Assembly: GCF_949987535.1 (NCBI RefSeq)
Contig: NC_080079.1
Span: 4,468,001-4,532,000, forward strand
DNA length: 64,000 nt
Origin: Balaenoptera acutorostrata
Lineage: Eukaryota; Chordata; Mammalia; Artiodactyla; Balaenopteridae
Direction: 5' to 3'
Shown here: positions 24,613 to 37,682 of the stretch, piece after piece
Layout of the letters: each line of letters opens with the position of its first letter
Numbering within the stretch: the first letter of the stretch is position 1
The notes under the pieces: generated by a model
Told to the model about the DNA's origin: nothing
Database searches by the model: none
The model's input: the letters and a program-made list of their open reading frames with translations, nothing else
Translations under genes and position numbers: made by a program

Positions 24613-24965
24613 TAGGACTTCCCTGGTGGCACAGCGGTTAAGAATCCACCTGCCAATGCAGGGGACGCGCGTTCGAGCTCTGGTCCAGGAAGATCCCACA
24701 TGCCGCGGACCAACTAAGCCCGTGCGCCACAACTACGGAGCCTGCGCTCTAGAGCCTGCGAGGCACAACTACTGAGCCCATGTGCCACAACTACTGAAGC
24801 CCGAGTGCCTAGAGCCCGTGCTCCGCAACAAGAGAAGCCACCACAATGAGAAGCCCGCACACTGCAACGAAGAGTAGCCCCCACTCGCCGCAACTAGAGA
24901 AAGCCCTCGCACAGCTATGAAGACCCAACACAGCCAAAAATAAAATTAATTAATTAATTATTTTA
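24613..24965 (+). mobile_element. CHR-type SINE
   Basis: Full-length copy flanked by AAATCACTGTCT (24601-24612) and AAAGTCACTGTCT (24966-24978); the tail is TTAA-rich. Confidence 0.9.
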
Positions 24966-25654
24966 AAAAGTCACTGTCTGTGTTTACAGAGGAGATGGCC
25001 TCCGTAGAAGTGGCATAATGATGAAGAGATAACTGCTGAAGTCATTCAACCTCAGCTGCACCTCACCTGAGAGCTCCCAGTCTAAAATGAATGCTGCCTT
25101 CAGCTTACCAGAGGTTTCCTGTTGCAAAACAAAGGGGTTTCTACTCTGGAAGGGGAGACACCGCTCCCTCCGTTACACAGCCCTCACCCAGACAGGCAAC
25201 CATTCAGGTAATGGCCTCGTCCTTCATCATCTCCTGCTTTGGTATTACACCCATCACCCAAGCAATTAGGAGCAAGTCGGAGCCAATCACGGAGAGCGAG
25301 AAATGTAGACTTTTATGAACAAGGAGGAGGCCGCATGGCTTCTGAAATGGAAGGTCACTTCCATAACAAATGATGATTCTGCCTGCCTCTGGCCCCAGGG
25401 GTGATCTGTAGGATCAACTCCTGACCTGTGAAATCCAGAGTCAGGCCAAAGTGGGGCCTTGAATGGGCCAGAGTCTGGGACGGGAACAAGGAAGTGGGCC
25501 TGGCAGACAGACAGCTGACAGCAGCACCTCAGGTTTATTTGCCCTCATCTGGTTTTGAAGAAAAGGGAAAGGCCATGATGGGATAGCAAGACAAGAGACG
25601 TGTGGGGAATAAAGAAAATGACACAAAGTCTGGCTCTGGAGGAAGTTCAAAGTC

Positions 25655-27255
25655 AAGCTTTTGCATATTTTAAGGCTCAAAAACAAAACAAAAATTCTAG
25701 ATGTTAAAATAAGATCCTTGAAAAAATTGGTAAGTTGGACTTCATTAAAATTAAAAACTTCTGCTCTGCAAAAGACACTGTCAAGGGAACCAGAAGGCGA
25801 AACACAGACAGGGAGAAAATACTTGCAAAAACATATCTGATAAAGGACTGGTATCCAAGCATACAAAAAAACCTCTTAAATCTCAACAATAAGAAAATGA
25901 ACAACTTCATTTAAAAATAGGCAAAAAACGTGAACAGAAAGAAGATATTCAAATGGTAAAGAAGTATATGAAAAGATGTTCAACATCATATGTCACTTGG
26001 GAACTGCAAATTAAAACAACAAGATGTGGGCTTCCCTGGTGGTGCAGTGGTTAAGAATCCACCTGCCAATGCAGGGGACATGGGTTCGAGTCCTGGTCCG
26101 GGAAGATCCCACATGCCAGGGAGCAACTAAGCCCGTGCGCCACAACTACTGAGCCGGCACTCTAGAGCCCGTGAGCCACAACTACTGAGCACACATGCCA
26201 CAACTACTGAAGCCCGTGCGCCTAGAGCCTGTGCTCCGCAACAAGAGAAGCCATGGCAATGAGAAGCCCACGCACCGCAACGAAGAGTAGCCCCCGCTCG
26301 CTGCAACTAGAGAAAGCCCGCGCGCAGCAACGAAGACCCAACACAGCCAAAAAATAAATAAATAAAACAAAAATCTTTTTTACAAAACCAACAAGATGCC
26401 ATATATACCTAATGGCTGGCTAAAATCCCAAACATTGACAACTCCAAGTACTGACAAGAATATGAAACTACAGGAACAAACTCTCATTCATTGCCGGTGG
26501 GAATGCAAAGCAGTTGAGCTACTTTTAGAAGACAGTTTAGCAGCTTCTTACAAAACTAAACATACTCTTATCGTCTGATCCAGCAACCATGCTCCTTGGT
26601 ATTTCCTCAAATGAGTTGAAAACTTATGCCCACACAAAAACCTGCACATGAAAGTTTACAGCAGCTTTGTTTATAATTGCCAGTACGTGGAAGCAACCAA
26701 GATGTCCTTCCATAGGTGAATGGATAAACAAACTGTGACATCCATGCAATGGAATATCGGTGACAAAAAGACACGAGCCATCAAGCCATGAAAAGACATG
26801 GAGGAAACTTAAAATGCATGTTGCTAAGAGAAAAGAATCTGTATGAATCCAACTACATGACATTCTGGAAAAGGAAACACTAGGAAGACAGTAAAAAGAC
26901 AACGGTTTCCAGTGATTCCGGAGTTTGAGGGAAGGATGAATGGATGGAGCACGTGGGAATTTTAGGGCAGTGAAACTATTCTATATGATACTGATGGCCA
27001 CACCTTTGTCAAAACACATAAAATGTACAACACGAAGAGTGAAGCTTAATGTAAACTATAAACTTTAGTTAATAATAATGTATCAAGATTCGCTATCAGT
27101 TGTATCAAAGGTATTGCATCAACGCAAGACGTTAATAATAGGGGATACTGGGCTGGGGGGAGGGGTGTTGAGGGGGTATATGGGAAACTATACTTTCCAC
27201 TCAATTTTTTCTGTAGACCCCAAAATATTCATAAAATATAAAGTCTATTAATATT
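25655..27255 (+). mobile_element. Old L1 3' end, split by a SINE
   Basis: Nearly continuous late ORF2 to 3' UTR: 'cttctgctctgcaaaagac', 'cattgccggtgggaatg', 'ccaagatgtccttccatag', then a G-rich stretch and 'cataaaatataaag'. The SINE at 26027-26383 interrupts it. All frames are broken. Confidence 0.8.
26027..26383 (+). mobile_element. CHR-type SINE inserted in an L1
   Basis: Flanked by AAAACAACAAGATG (26013-26026) and AAAACCAACAAGATG (26384-26398). The ATAA tail is followed by about 20 bp of A/T-rich non-SINE sequence before the right duplication. Confidence 0.9.
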
Positions 27256-27554
27256 TTAAAGAGGCTAGGTGTGAGAACAAAATTGGAATTCAAAGTATGG
27301 AGATGTGAACTTGAATTTTTTTTCACTGTAAGCTTGTCACAATGGAAGGGGCAAGTGGTACTAAGGAAAGTCAAAATCCACCAGGAGGCACTGGTGTTAA
27401 AAATTCAGAGACATCTACAGGGACACAAAATTAGAAAAGTTTACTGGGTTTGTTAACAAGGAAGGAGAGCCATCTCTGAGAATGGGTTTCTGTTAGTCAA
27501 AGGCTGACATGGGGGCTGGAGGGTTAAAAAAGGAATGACTGTGGGCAGTGAGTG

Positions 27555-28990
27555 AAGTGTGTGAGCAGACCTTCAAAAAACTTTCCAACTAACTCAATAC
27601 CATTGAGAGGACTAATGATAAATGAAGGGAGATTCCAAGATTCTGGAATGACGACTGAAAACTGCTAAGATGTCAATCCTCTCAAAATTATTATAAACTC
27701 AGTGCAGAATAACCAAGACACCCTTGAAGAAGAATAAACCTGGAGGACATACATTACCAGAAATAAAGAGATCCAAAACAAAAACAAAACAAACAAATAT
27801 ATATATATATATTTAGGGCAAAGTGATGCATCAATGCAGAGGAGAAAGGATAGTGCTAGGTCAACTGGATGTCCATTGGGGAAAAATGGAAAAATATATT
27901 TATTTATATATATATTATTCATATTAGATATTTATATATAATACATATTATATTTTATAATATTTATATTTTTTATATATCTTTATATAAATACTATATA
28001 TATATATATATATATAGTACACACACATACTCCTATCTCAAACCATTCACAAAAACCAATGCTAGATGGATTGCAGACTAAGGTAAAATAAAACTTTCAG
28101 GGGAAAACTTAGGAGAACATTTTTGCGAACTTACAGGAGGCAAGGATTTCTTAAACAAGACCCCCAAAATACTACAAAGAAAAATCATTAAACAGGACTG
28201 TGTTACAATTAAAATTAAAATAAGAAACATCATTAAGAGAATGAAAAGCCAACCCACAGAGCAGAAGATTACACGTGTATATATACATATATGTGTATAC
28301 ATGTATGTCTGCCTTTATCTATATCACAAAGTACTGACATTCTGAATATATTTTTAAACACAAATTCTTCAGAAAAAGACAATCCAATGGAAAATTGGGC
28401 TAAAGACTTGAGCAGAGACTTCACAAAAGAGAACAGCCAAAGGCCTTCAAAAATATGACAGTGTGCTGAATGTCATCATTCGACAGGGAAATACGTTGAA
28501 AACACAGTGAGGTCACGGTGACACCCATCAGAAGGGCTCAGATACAGGTGAGGGTGTGGAGCTGTCCAGGTGCTGCTGGTGGCTGTGAAAATTGGTACAA
28601 ACACTTCGGAAAATGTTGCGTCAGCCAGCGTCTGCTAAAGGAAGCATAGACTTTTATGCCTGCTAGCAATTTCCCTCTTAAATACATACCCAACAGAAAT
28701 GAGGACATGTGCCCCAAAAGGCACGCACGAGAATGTTCGCAGCCTGCAGCAAGCCCACAGGAGCCACCATCAGAAATGACCCACTGTCATCAACAAGGGG
28801 ATTGACAAAGACAATGTGATCTCATCATACAAAGGAACATCACTCTGCAACGAGAATTACAGACCTACAGCTGCAGATGGAGAGAGAGGGGTTTCGTTTT
28901 ACACGAGGACAAAAGTTAAAAAATAAAAGCCTCTCACACAGGTGTGAAGAAAAGGAAAGACGACTGCAAGAACATTTTGGAAAAGCTGGA
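27555..28990 (+). mobile_element. Old L1 fragment with AT microsatellite inside
   Basis: L1 ORF2-like text such as 'aatcctctcaaaatt', 'agagacttcacaaaag' and 'gatacaggtgagggtgtgg', running to 3'-like sequence near 28930. An expanded TA tract occupies about 27865-28020. Confidence 0.65.
27797..28020. repeat. TA-rich low-complexity tract
   Basis: A short TA run at 27797-27813, then a dense AT stretch from 27893 with a (TA)n core near 28000-28016. It has many overlapping palindromes and could extrude cruciforms. Confidence 0.85.
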
Positions 28991-29429
28991 GGCAGGTGGA
29001 CACGTGGTAACTGACTGAGCAGTCCCTGAAAGTTGAACTTGGGCAGAGAAGGCCAAAAGCTACCCTGGTTTACCCAGACAACCCAAGAGGCTGGGGCACT
29101 GGTGGCACAAGGGCCTCTGGGAGCAGAGGGAGGGGTTTCAAGGGTGGGAGGGGTATTGAACGCAGGTCACAAGGCAGCGAGAGTCCCCGTCCCACTCTGC
29201 TTACCAGGACACTGTCCCTCCCCCTCCAGGGGAGGCCAGAGGTCCATAACAGAGGTCCCTGGGCCAGCGGTCACTGGACACAGATGAGGATGGGAGTTCC
29301 TGTAGGAACAGAGGGGTTAAGTGCACACAGCCCACAGATGCCGAGATGCCAGCCTTTCTCCCACTGGGCAGCAAGGCCTGTCGCCTCCAGGCAGGGGACA
29401 CAGGGAATATCCTCTGGGGGATCCGACTG

Positions 29430-30075
29430 TAACCAAAAGTGGGATCCAGCCGCTCGCCCCTCAAAAACCAATAAAGAGGCCAGGTTGGTGGAAAGGAAAG
29501 TTTGCTTTATTTTGGAAGCCAGCAACCATGGGGGAGGGCTGAGTCGCCCCTGCTGACAATCGGGGCAAGAGCTTTCATAGCCTGAGGAAGGGGGCTCCAC
29601 GCAGAAACAGCACAGGCAGCTCAGACGGTCATGTTGAAATTGGTCATCAGTTTCATCTTGATCAGCATAATCTTGATTGTTTTAAGTATCAATATAATTA
29701 ATCTTCAGTCCAGAGTCGGTTTGTTCCCATTTCCTTGAGGCCAGTTCTCGGAACTGTGGCAGCTTATGTCATGGCTACAGTCTGGTCATCATGGAGTTAA
29801 CTTCCTCCACCTGGTGAGGGTTTCAGTATCTCTAAGACAGCTCGCAGGATACGGCTCAGAATATGTTCTATAGCCCTTGAGGAGGAACTAAAGGTCCTTG
29901 ACTTTGCTTAATGACTAAACTATTATTGTTCTGTCCTGTATGACTGCTTTTCTTTGCTTCTGCATTTTCTCACTTCTCTGATTAAACTTATTCTTCGGCT
30001 AGTTTTTCCACAGACAAAAGGCAGGTGGAGGACATGGGGGGCAAGGACCACAGGGTCCTGCTCTGTTTCACGACC
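29430..30075 (-). mobile_element. ERV-type LTR, reverse orientation
   Basis: Read on the - strand it runs from a 'gcaggaccctgtg' start to 'caaaataaagcaaac' (polyadenylation signal) and a U5-like end. It shares long blocks with the LTR at 36105-36710, for example 'gtcctccacctgccttttg' and 'cctcaagggctatag'. Family name not determined; limits approximate. Confidence 0.75.
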
Positions 30076-30439
30076 ACCCGTGAGGAAAGACCTACAGACC
30101 TTGACATGGGGTCGGAGCTACAACCCACCACCCGGGTGACCCAGCCCACGGCCCAGCTCCCAGCCCACAGCCCCAGAACTCAGAGATGCCATGGGCATTT
30201 TGTCATGTGTGTATAAAGGTGAGCAGACAGGAACCAGTAGAGGAAAGCAGATCACCCAGGAAAGAGTGACCAAAACAAATGGACAGAACGAAGCCTGTTG
30301 AGGGAGACTGAGACTGTGTGTGAAGAAGGGAAAAGCTTTCCTTAATGTCCCCGGAGAGAGGAGACCAGAGCTCACAACCGTATAACATAGACAGAGATCA
30401 TGAAAAGGAATGTTTGGAGAACAGAAGAGAGTTATTGGC

Positions 30440-31260
30440 AACTCAGAATATTATAAGAAAGATGGAAAAAAGTCAACGAAAAGATTGGGGCGCGAAATCA
30501 AAGAAATCTCAAGAGCAAAAAAAATTGGTTAACAGGAGAGAAAGAATAAGAAAATTAAAGAATCATCCCAGGAGGTCAAATATCCAAATAATGGGAGTTT
30601 CCAGACAGAAAGAACTGTGAAGGCCAAGGGGAAGAAATTAGCTAACAAATCATCCTCGAAAATGTCCCAGGTCACAAAATTCTGGATGAAAGGGGCTTAC
30701 GAGAAGCCCAAATACAACTGATGAAGCTGGACCCATAGGAACATACATTATGGTGAAAATTCAGAGCTCTGAGGACAAACAAAGGATCCTTCAAACTTCC
30801 AGAGAGGAAGAGGCAAAAGGAAAAAGAGGCCCGTCTAAGGATCCAGAACCTGGGCGGCTTCAGGATTCTGGGCAACAACCCAGGAGCCAAAGACGGTGGA
30901 CAGAAGCCACCAAAGTTCTCAAGGGAAATTATTTCCTACCTAGAAATGCAGTAAGTGTAAGGTGAAATAATGATGTTTTTCAGACCCAGGCTTCCCATGA
31001 GCCTTTCTTAGCAGATGACCAGCAGGAGTACTTCAGAGTTAGAAAGAAAGAAAAAAGCGTTTCTGGAACACAGGTTTTAGGAGCAAACGGTGCAGACTGG
31101 ACGGCCCAGGACGGGAGCTCTGGGAGAGGTTTTCCTCAAGAAGGAAACTTGAGAGAAGGGAAGGCACCCAGAGGCCTCGAGGGTTAACACAAACGACCTC
31201 GTGATGAATGCACCACACTGAGCGATTGGGAGAGAAAATTAAAGAAAACTGACTCCTGGA
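30440..31260 (+). mobile_element. Old L1/HAL1-like ORF1 region remnant
   Basis: 'aggaggtcaaatatccaaataa', 'ggaagaaattagctaa', 'acatacattatggtgaaaa', 'tccttcaaacttccagagagg' and 'cctacctagaaatgcagtaag' match an L1-type ORF1 and adjoining region. Its open frames are fragments. Confidence 0.6.
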
Positions 31261-33016
31261 AAAACAAAACAAAAAAATGTGCAATAAACAGTGACCATAA
31301 TTTACTACGTGGTTGAGCTTCAAACAGCATTTATGTAGTTGTGATGGCGGACACGGCTCTAATCAGAATTGCAGGGTAAGTATAGGAAGTGGACGGGTGG
31401 ACATAAGGGTATGAGTGTGTATGGTAGGCGTAGAGGTAGGGACAGGTGTGCATTCTCGTCTTCACAGAGAAAAGACCATGCTTAAAACTGAGACACCCAG
31501 GAGGAGTCGTGCCAGCACGGAATACATCGGTACAATGCACAAGGGATGACCTCGGGGGGAGGTGTCATGGGAGAGAGGTGACTTAGACAGGGGAGCTCTG
31601 AGTTGGGGATGTGTGCCTTTCAACAAACCTTGTAAAACTATTCTGTTTTTTTAAATCAGGTCCGTGTACAACTTTGATTTCTTTTAAAAAAATTTAAATT
31701 GTTGTTTCATGAGCTGCGTAACCACTGCAACGTAGTACACTTATGATTATAACCCTCTACAAAAGAACCTTCCTCATGGAGTTTTTGTAAAGATAAAATG
31801 AGATGATCCCAGTAAAGACCTTAGCAGATGCCTGACACAGATTTCACACTCAATAAATGCCGGTCTTTTCGTTCTTTCTTTCTTTATTTCTTAACTTCCA
31901 GGAGGACAGGGTGCTAGCCAGGCCAGCTCCAGGGCTAGTCCAGGGACTGCTGGGGAAAGGGTGAAGGCGCCTCAGCACATGAAAAACACCCCCTGGCCCC
32001 CTTAAGTTGAGCCAAGGCCACCAATCATAGGTTCTCCAGTGTTTCAGCAACCAAAGACCCAGAGACTTCTCCCTATCCGGCCACAGCTCTACAGGCAGTG
32101 AGTGCTAGCAGGAATATGAATTGCCTCTAAAGTAAAAGAATGTAAAGCTGGAGAGTGTGAGGTAGTTACTGGCTTTCCCTAATTAAAAAAAAAAAAAATG
32201 TGTAGTTTAATTAGAACATACACAATGTAATTAGCATAAAGCAACACACGTCTGTGAGCACAGTTTTTTGACAGTGATAGCTGGATAGATCTACGGCCCA
32301 TTTAGAAGGGAAACTGCACTCAAGCCTTGCTGAATTCCAAGTCAACTTAGACCATGTTGGACCACGGTAGATAACACACAGGAGCAATGCAAGTAAATCA
32401 CTCCTAGAAAGCTAAAGGCAGTAGAGTTGTGAAGCTGTGCCTGTAGGGTTTCCCCACCATAAACAGGAAGACATCATCATCAGCAAGACATCATCGGGTC
32501 ATGGTGATCCAAAATTCAACTAGGAAACAAACTCCTCAAACAAACAATGGGTTACCCTGCTTTATGTAAATCAAATCATCTTGGTTTGTGAACCCTGTGA
32601 TATTTTATGAAATAAATGTACGTGATGGCTCCGTAACATCTGGAGCCCATGTTACGTTCCTGCATCTGTAAGAAACACACATTGCCCAGGTTATAAATAA
32701 GGTCATGAGTAGGTATTGCGAAAATACCTGCAAACCAGGGTTAAAAAGCTATTAGGAAAATTTTCCATCAAGTTGCAAGTTTCATCAACTGAAGCTAATC
32801 TTCGGATTCCTTAGATGACTGCAATCATTATTTCACAAGTCGATCTCAGTCGCACGTGTGATTGCCAAGTGTCGAGTTAGTCACCACAGGCTCCCCCCTG
32901 CAACAAGGAGTCACAGACCCACAAGAAAGGCCTCTGCTCTCCTGTCGGTGGGCTCCTGGGGACCACAGACGTAGCCCCCTCCCCGCTGAATCCCATGTCC
33001 CCTCCTCAAGCCGGAT
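31261..33016. other. Intergenic, no gene recognised
   Basis: Unique-looking sequence with a MIR-like scrap at about 31790-31860 and an A-run near 32188-32199. Nothing else supported. Confidence 0.5.
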
Positions 33017-33110
33017 CACAGTGTTTCCCAAAGTCATCTGACCAGGGGACCCTTTTTCAAATGCAGTCTTTTGGGACTCTGTGCCACAGAACACACTTTG
33101 AGAAACAGCA
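33017..33110. mobile_element. Short hAT-type MITE remnant
   Basis: Terminal inverted repeats 'cagtgtttcccaaag' and 'actttgagaaacagc' enclose about 60 bp. Confidence 0.6.
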
Positions 33111-33224
33111 TCCGGATTCACTCATGCTGTAAACCTTGAGTGTGTTAGACATTGCCAAAGCCAAAATGAGCACGACACAATTCCCGACCTCAAGAAAGTG
33201 AATTAATAAAATCAGGTGCCTCCC

Positions 33225-34103
33225 CATGAAAAGATGTTCAACATCGCTAGTTATTAGAGAAATGCAAATCAAAACTACAACAAGGTACCACCTCACACGG
33301 GTCAGAATGGCCATCATTAAAAAGTCTCCAAATAACAAATGCTGGAGGGGATGTAGAGAAAAGGGAACCCACCTACACTGTTGGTGGGAATGTAAATTGG
33401 TGCAGCCACTATGGAGAACAGTATGGAGGTTCCTCAGAAAACTAAAAATAGAATTACCATATGATCCAGCAATCCCATTCTTGGGCATATGTCCAGACAA
33501 TACTATAATTCAAAAAGATACATGCACCCCTATGTTCACAGCAGCACTATTCACAATACCCAAGACATGGAAACAACCTAAATGTCCATTGACAGATGAA
33601 TGGATAAAGAAGGTGTGATACACACACACACACACAATGGAATATTATTCAGCCATAAAAAAGAATGCAATAACGTCATATGCAGCAACACGGATGCAAC
33701 TACTGATTATCATACAAAGTGAAGTAAGTCAGAAAGAGAAACAGAATCACGAACACAGAGACCTGACTGGTGGTTGCCAAGGATTGGGTGGGGATTGGGG
33801 GAGGGATGGAGTGGGAAGTTGGGATTAGCAGATGTAAGTTTTTATATATAGAATGGATAAACAGCAAGGTCCTACTGTATAACACAGAGAACTATATTCA
33901 ATATCTTATAATAAACCATAAAGGAAAAGAATATTTTTTTAAAAGAATGTATATATATGTATAACTGAATCACTTTGCTGTAAGCAGAAATTAACACAAC
34001 ATTGTAAATCAACTATACTTCAATTAAAATATATTGACAAAAAACAAAAAAAGAAAAAAAACTGTTGCTATTAAGGTGACCGTTATTAAAAAGTAATAAT
34101 AAT
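33225..34103 (+). mobile_element. 5'-truncated L1 with target-site duplication
   Basis: About 880 bp of late ORF2 and 3' UTR, ending 'attgtaaatcaactatacttc' and an A-rich tail. Exact duplication AATCAGGTGCCTCCC at 33210-33224 and 34104-34118. The least diverged L1 in the window. Confidence 0.93.
33226..33618 (+). pseudogene. C-terminal remnant of L1 ORF2 (reverse transcriptase protein)
   Basis: A 130-codon open piece of the ORF2 C-terminal domain with the tryptophan-rich [13 protein letters not shown] motif and [11 protein letters not shown]. It stops at a TGA followed by a CA microsatellite, and frames change after that, so the protein is incomplete at both ends. It is part of a dead retrotransposon copy. 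Confidence 0.85.
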
Positions 34104-34194
34104 AATCAGGTGCCTCCCAAAAGAAGACAATAAAGAGGAAAGAGAAATCAGGACTTACCGGGGGCCTGATATATACTAGGCCTGGGAGAGCGGG

Positions 34195-34581
34195 TGTGGG
34201 AATCTGCTGGGGCTGCCATCACGAAGTACCACAGGCTGGGCAAACAACAGAAATGGATTTTCTTACAGTTCCGGAGGCTGGCAGGCCAAGATCAAGGTGT
34301 CGTCAGGGCTGGCTTCCTCTGAAGTATCTCTCCTCGGCTCGTAGACAGCCGTCTTCTCCCTGTGTCCTCGCTTGGTCCTCCCTCTGTGTGTGTCTGTGTC
34401 CTAATCTCCTCTTCCTATAAGGACACCAGGCATATTGGATTAGGACCCACCCTAGTAACCTCATTTTAACATAAATTATCTCTTTAAAGACCTTATCTTC
34501 AAATACAATCACATTCTGAGGTACTGGGAGTTAGAACTCCATCAACGTATGAATCTGGGGGGACACAATTCAGCCCATAAC
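34195..34581 (-). mobile_element. MLT1-type solo LTR, reverse
   Basis: 'gctgccatcacgaagtacc', 'cagttccggaggctgg', 'ataaggacaccaggcatattgg' and 'cacaattcagcccataaca' mark a nearly complete antisense LTR. Confidence 0.88.
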
Positions 34582-35299
34582 AGCCATTTCACACATCTTA
34601 TCTCATGTCATTCTCAAAATAAACCCCCAAAGTCAGTATTATTATTGCTCTCCTGTGAAAGTTGTCACCACAGTGATAAGGGGTGAGGAAAGATGGTACA
34701 CCCAGGTCCACATCTCTCCAAAGCAGCTGCTGACCCATGAAGATGCATTTTCATGCCAAAAGAAGACTTAACGGATATTATGCAGAATGTGAGAAAATAA
34801 ACTGAATGTGTATCACTTTTGTAACATTTTAGAAGTGAACCCAGTCGTTATTTCTCATTGGAATAAATATCCAATTACAAGCAGACATTGCTAGTGAAAA
34901 AATAATATTTCCAAAATTTTAAGAATGCGGTTATTTTTAAAACAAGTACCAAGTGAGCCGTTCTGAGTTTCTAGGTGCCCACGTCCTGCCAATGAAAGAG
35001 CGGGTTTCCCTGGGTCGGCTCGGAGGCAGGCGGACCCCAGAACAGACAGCACAGCCCTGGTGCCCGAGGCTCCGCTTCTCCTTGGTCCTAATCTCTCTCG
35101 CCGGCAGCATGGTTATCTCAGCACTTCCTCTGGGTCTTTCCACACCATTAAGCACCTGGTCCACACTCTCTGAACAGGCCTTAGTGGAGCGTCATCCCCA
35201 CCACAAAAAACAGATGAGGCAGCGGCCACCCCCTTCACTTACCAGTGCACGAGGAGAGAGTCCTTTACACACAGAGAGGCTGCAGAGAGGGCGTCTGGA

Positions 35300-35900
35300 G
35301 CAGTGGAATCACACAAAGACCTGAGTGTCACCTGCTCTGACACAGACCACTTGTGTGCCACCAACCAAGTCACTTCACCCTCTAAGCCTCAGATCCCCAT
35401 CTGTCAAATAGGGATGATTCTTTTCTTAAATTCTTTTCCACTGTGGTTTATCACAGGATATTGAATATAGGCTGCTGTGCTATACAGTAGGACCTAGTGG
35501 TTTATCCATTCTCTATATAATAGTTTGCACCTGCTAATCCCAAACTCCCAATCCATCCCTCCTCCATCCCAGCCCGGACAACCACAAGTCCGTTCTCTAT
35601 GTCTGTGAGTCTATTTCTGTTTTGTAGATAAGTTCATTTGTGTCATTTTAGATTCCATATATAAGCAATATCATATGGTATTTGTCTTTCTCTGCCTGAC
35701 TTACTTCACTCAGTATGATAATCTCTGGGTCCATCCATGTTGCTGCAGATGGCATTATTTCATTCTTTTTTCTGGCTGACTAATATTCCATTGTATACAT
35801 GTACCACATATTCTTTATCCCAAATGGGGATGATTCTTCTCCCACGAGATTGTCACGAAGCATAACGAGATAGCACAGGAAACAGGGGACTGTCCTGGCC
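35300..35900 (+). repeat. MIR split by an L1
   Basis: MIR sequence at 35300-35422 ('cctctaagcctcagatcccc', 'tgtcaaatagggatg') resumes after 35839 ('gagattgtcacgaagcataacg'). Confidence 0.75.
35423..35821 (-). mobile_element. 5'-truncated L1 inserted in a MIR
   Basis: Reverse-oriented L1 3' end with flanking duplications AAATAGGGATGATTCTT (35406-35422) and AAATGGGGATGATTCTT (35822-35838), one mismatch in 17. It splits an older MIR. Confidence 0.93.
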
Positions 35901-36104
35901 GGCTCACAACAGATGGGAGACACTGCTACGACTTCCAACACGATCAGCATCAGTGTTTGTATTAAGAGACAATGCAAAATAGAGCTTCAGTCTGTGACAA
36001 GTGCCAAGAGGCACGTGTGGCCTCAGTGGGGTGGTGAGAGAAGAGTGAGGGCCGGTCCCCCACAGGGCGGGCTTGCTGTACACAACCAGGCCCGCCCATG
36101 GCAG

Positions 36105-36710
36105 CTGCAGAAGCCTTTGTAACCACGCAGGACCCTGTGAGGCCTTTCCAGAACAGACCCCCACTCCTGTCCTCCACCTGCCTTTTGTCTGTAAAAAAAC
36201 CTTTAGTTAAAGAATGAATGTAATCAGAGAAGTGAGAAAATACAGAAAGAAAGGAAAACAGTCTAGCAAGACAAAATAATAATACTTTAGCCGTTAAACA
36301 AAGTCAAGGACCGGTAGTTCTTCCTCAAGGGCTATAGATACTATTCTGAGCCATGTCCTTTGAGCTGTTTTGCAGATACTGAAGCCCCCTCCAGGTGGAA
36401 GAAGTTAACTGGATGCTTGCCCACAAGCACACAGACCCCAGAAGGTGGATGATGGTGACTCTCGATGACCTCACCACCAGCCAATCAGAAGAATGTGCCC
36501 GAGCTGATCACGCCCTGCTCCTTGAACACTATAAGGCTCCTCACTGCCCCCCTCCAGCGTGGGACACACAGTCTTAAAGGCATTAGCCCTCCGTGGCCCC
36601 CTTTGCCCGGCAAAGCAATAAAGCTACTTCCTTCTACTTCACCCAAAACTCTGTGTCTGAGATTTAATCCGGCACTGGTGTACAGAGGCCGAATTTCAGC
36701 AACGTCTTCA
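36105..36710 (+). mobile_element. ERV-type LTR, forward orientation
   Basis: Same family as 29430-30075 but in opposite orientation. It has CCAAT ('agccaatcag' near 36480), a TATA-like 'actataaggc', and polyadenylation signal 'gcaataaagc' near 36617. The middle differs from the other copy. No internal retroviral genes are seen. Confidence 0.75.
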
Positions 36711-36944
36711 CGTGTCGGGTTGTACGCTCAGCCCTAAGGTGGCCATTTGGCTATGGCACCTAAGTCCCAGCCCACCGCTCCCATCCAAGCAGGGACTCCA
36801 GCTCAGGCCCCCGGGGCTCCCCACTGAGGTGAACCCCAGAGCCCTTCTCCACTGCTTTGTAATCAAGTAAAGCTGCTAACAGTGGAGATATCTTTTTTAA
36901 AAATGGCCAGGGATTCCTAGAGCCACAGGAAGAAACCACATAAC

Positions 36945-37100
36945 CTAGGTGTTAAGTGTAAGGACGCCAGAGTCACACAAAGCCATAGGATTCATGTTCC
37001 ACCTCAGAAACATCCAAGCTGTGTGATCGCAGAAGCATTATCAACCTCTCTGTTTCCTCATTCAGAAAATGGGAACCAGGGCCAGATGAGAGAGGCACAC
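36945..37100 (+). repeat. MIR
   Basis: 'ccacctcagaaacatccaagc', 'tgtgtgatcgcagaagc' and 'ctctctgtttcctcattcag' follow the MIR order. Confidence 0.7.
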
Positions 37101-37179
37101 ATGTGGCTGCAGGGGGTGGGGGGGGGGCACTGAATTTAAGGAGGGGCTCTCAGGGCCGTGCAAGTGGAGGGTCAGCCTC

Positions 37180-37682
37180 TGAGAGCAAGTGCAATAGGGA
37201 AGAATGACTCTGACTCCATGTTGGATCTGTTCCTTTTACTTTAAACTTTGTGCTCTGTTGCCTGTGTTTAGCCATGCTGGCTCTGCACCTTTTGTACAAG
37301 AATGTTGTCTATAGCCTGAAATATACAGGATAACCTATTCTCAGGGCTCTGACCTTTAAGAGTCCATTCATATAGAGATAAAATGTTGCAAAACAGAGGA
37401 TAGCATTTGTCTTGTTGCAGGTTTACAGGAACATCGTGACCTGACCTCCGTGAACAGCTGTAAGAACAAAGGATTCCCACACCAAGAAATCTCGAACAAC
37501 CAACCACACCCCGTCCCTCCCTCACCTTGCCTTTAAAAGTGCTTTGCTGAAACCCTTCAAGGATCTTGGGGCTTTTGGGGCACGAGCCACCTGTTTCCTT
37601 GCATGGTCTACTCCAAACCCCGATGTTTCGGTTTGTTTGGCCTCACTGGGCATCCGGCACAGGAACTTGCGTTGGGTAACAC
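37180..37682 (+). mobile_element. Putative second solo LTR, different family
   Basis: Starts TGAGAGCAAG and ends near GGGTAACA, with a TATA-like 'cctttaaaagtgc' about 130 bp before the end. The form resembles an ERV LTR, but I do not recognise the family. Confidence 0.45.

Noticed and set aside
29430..36710. Full provirus between the two ERV LTRs
   Set aside because: The LTRs face in opposite directions, and the DNA between is L1, MLT1, MIR and unique sequence with no gag, pol or env similarity.
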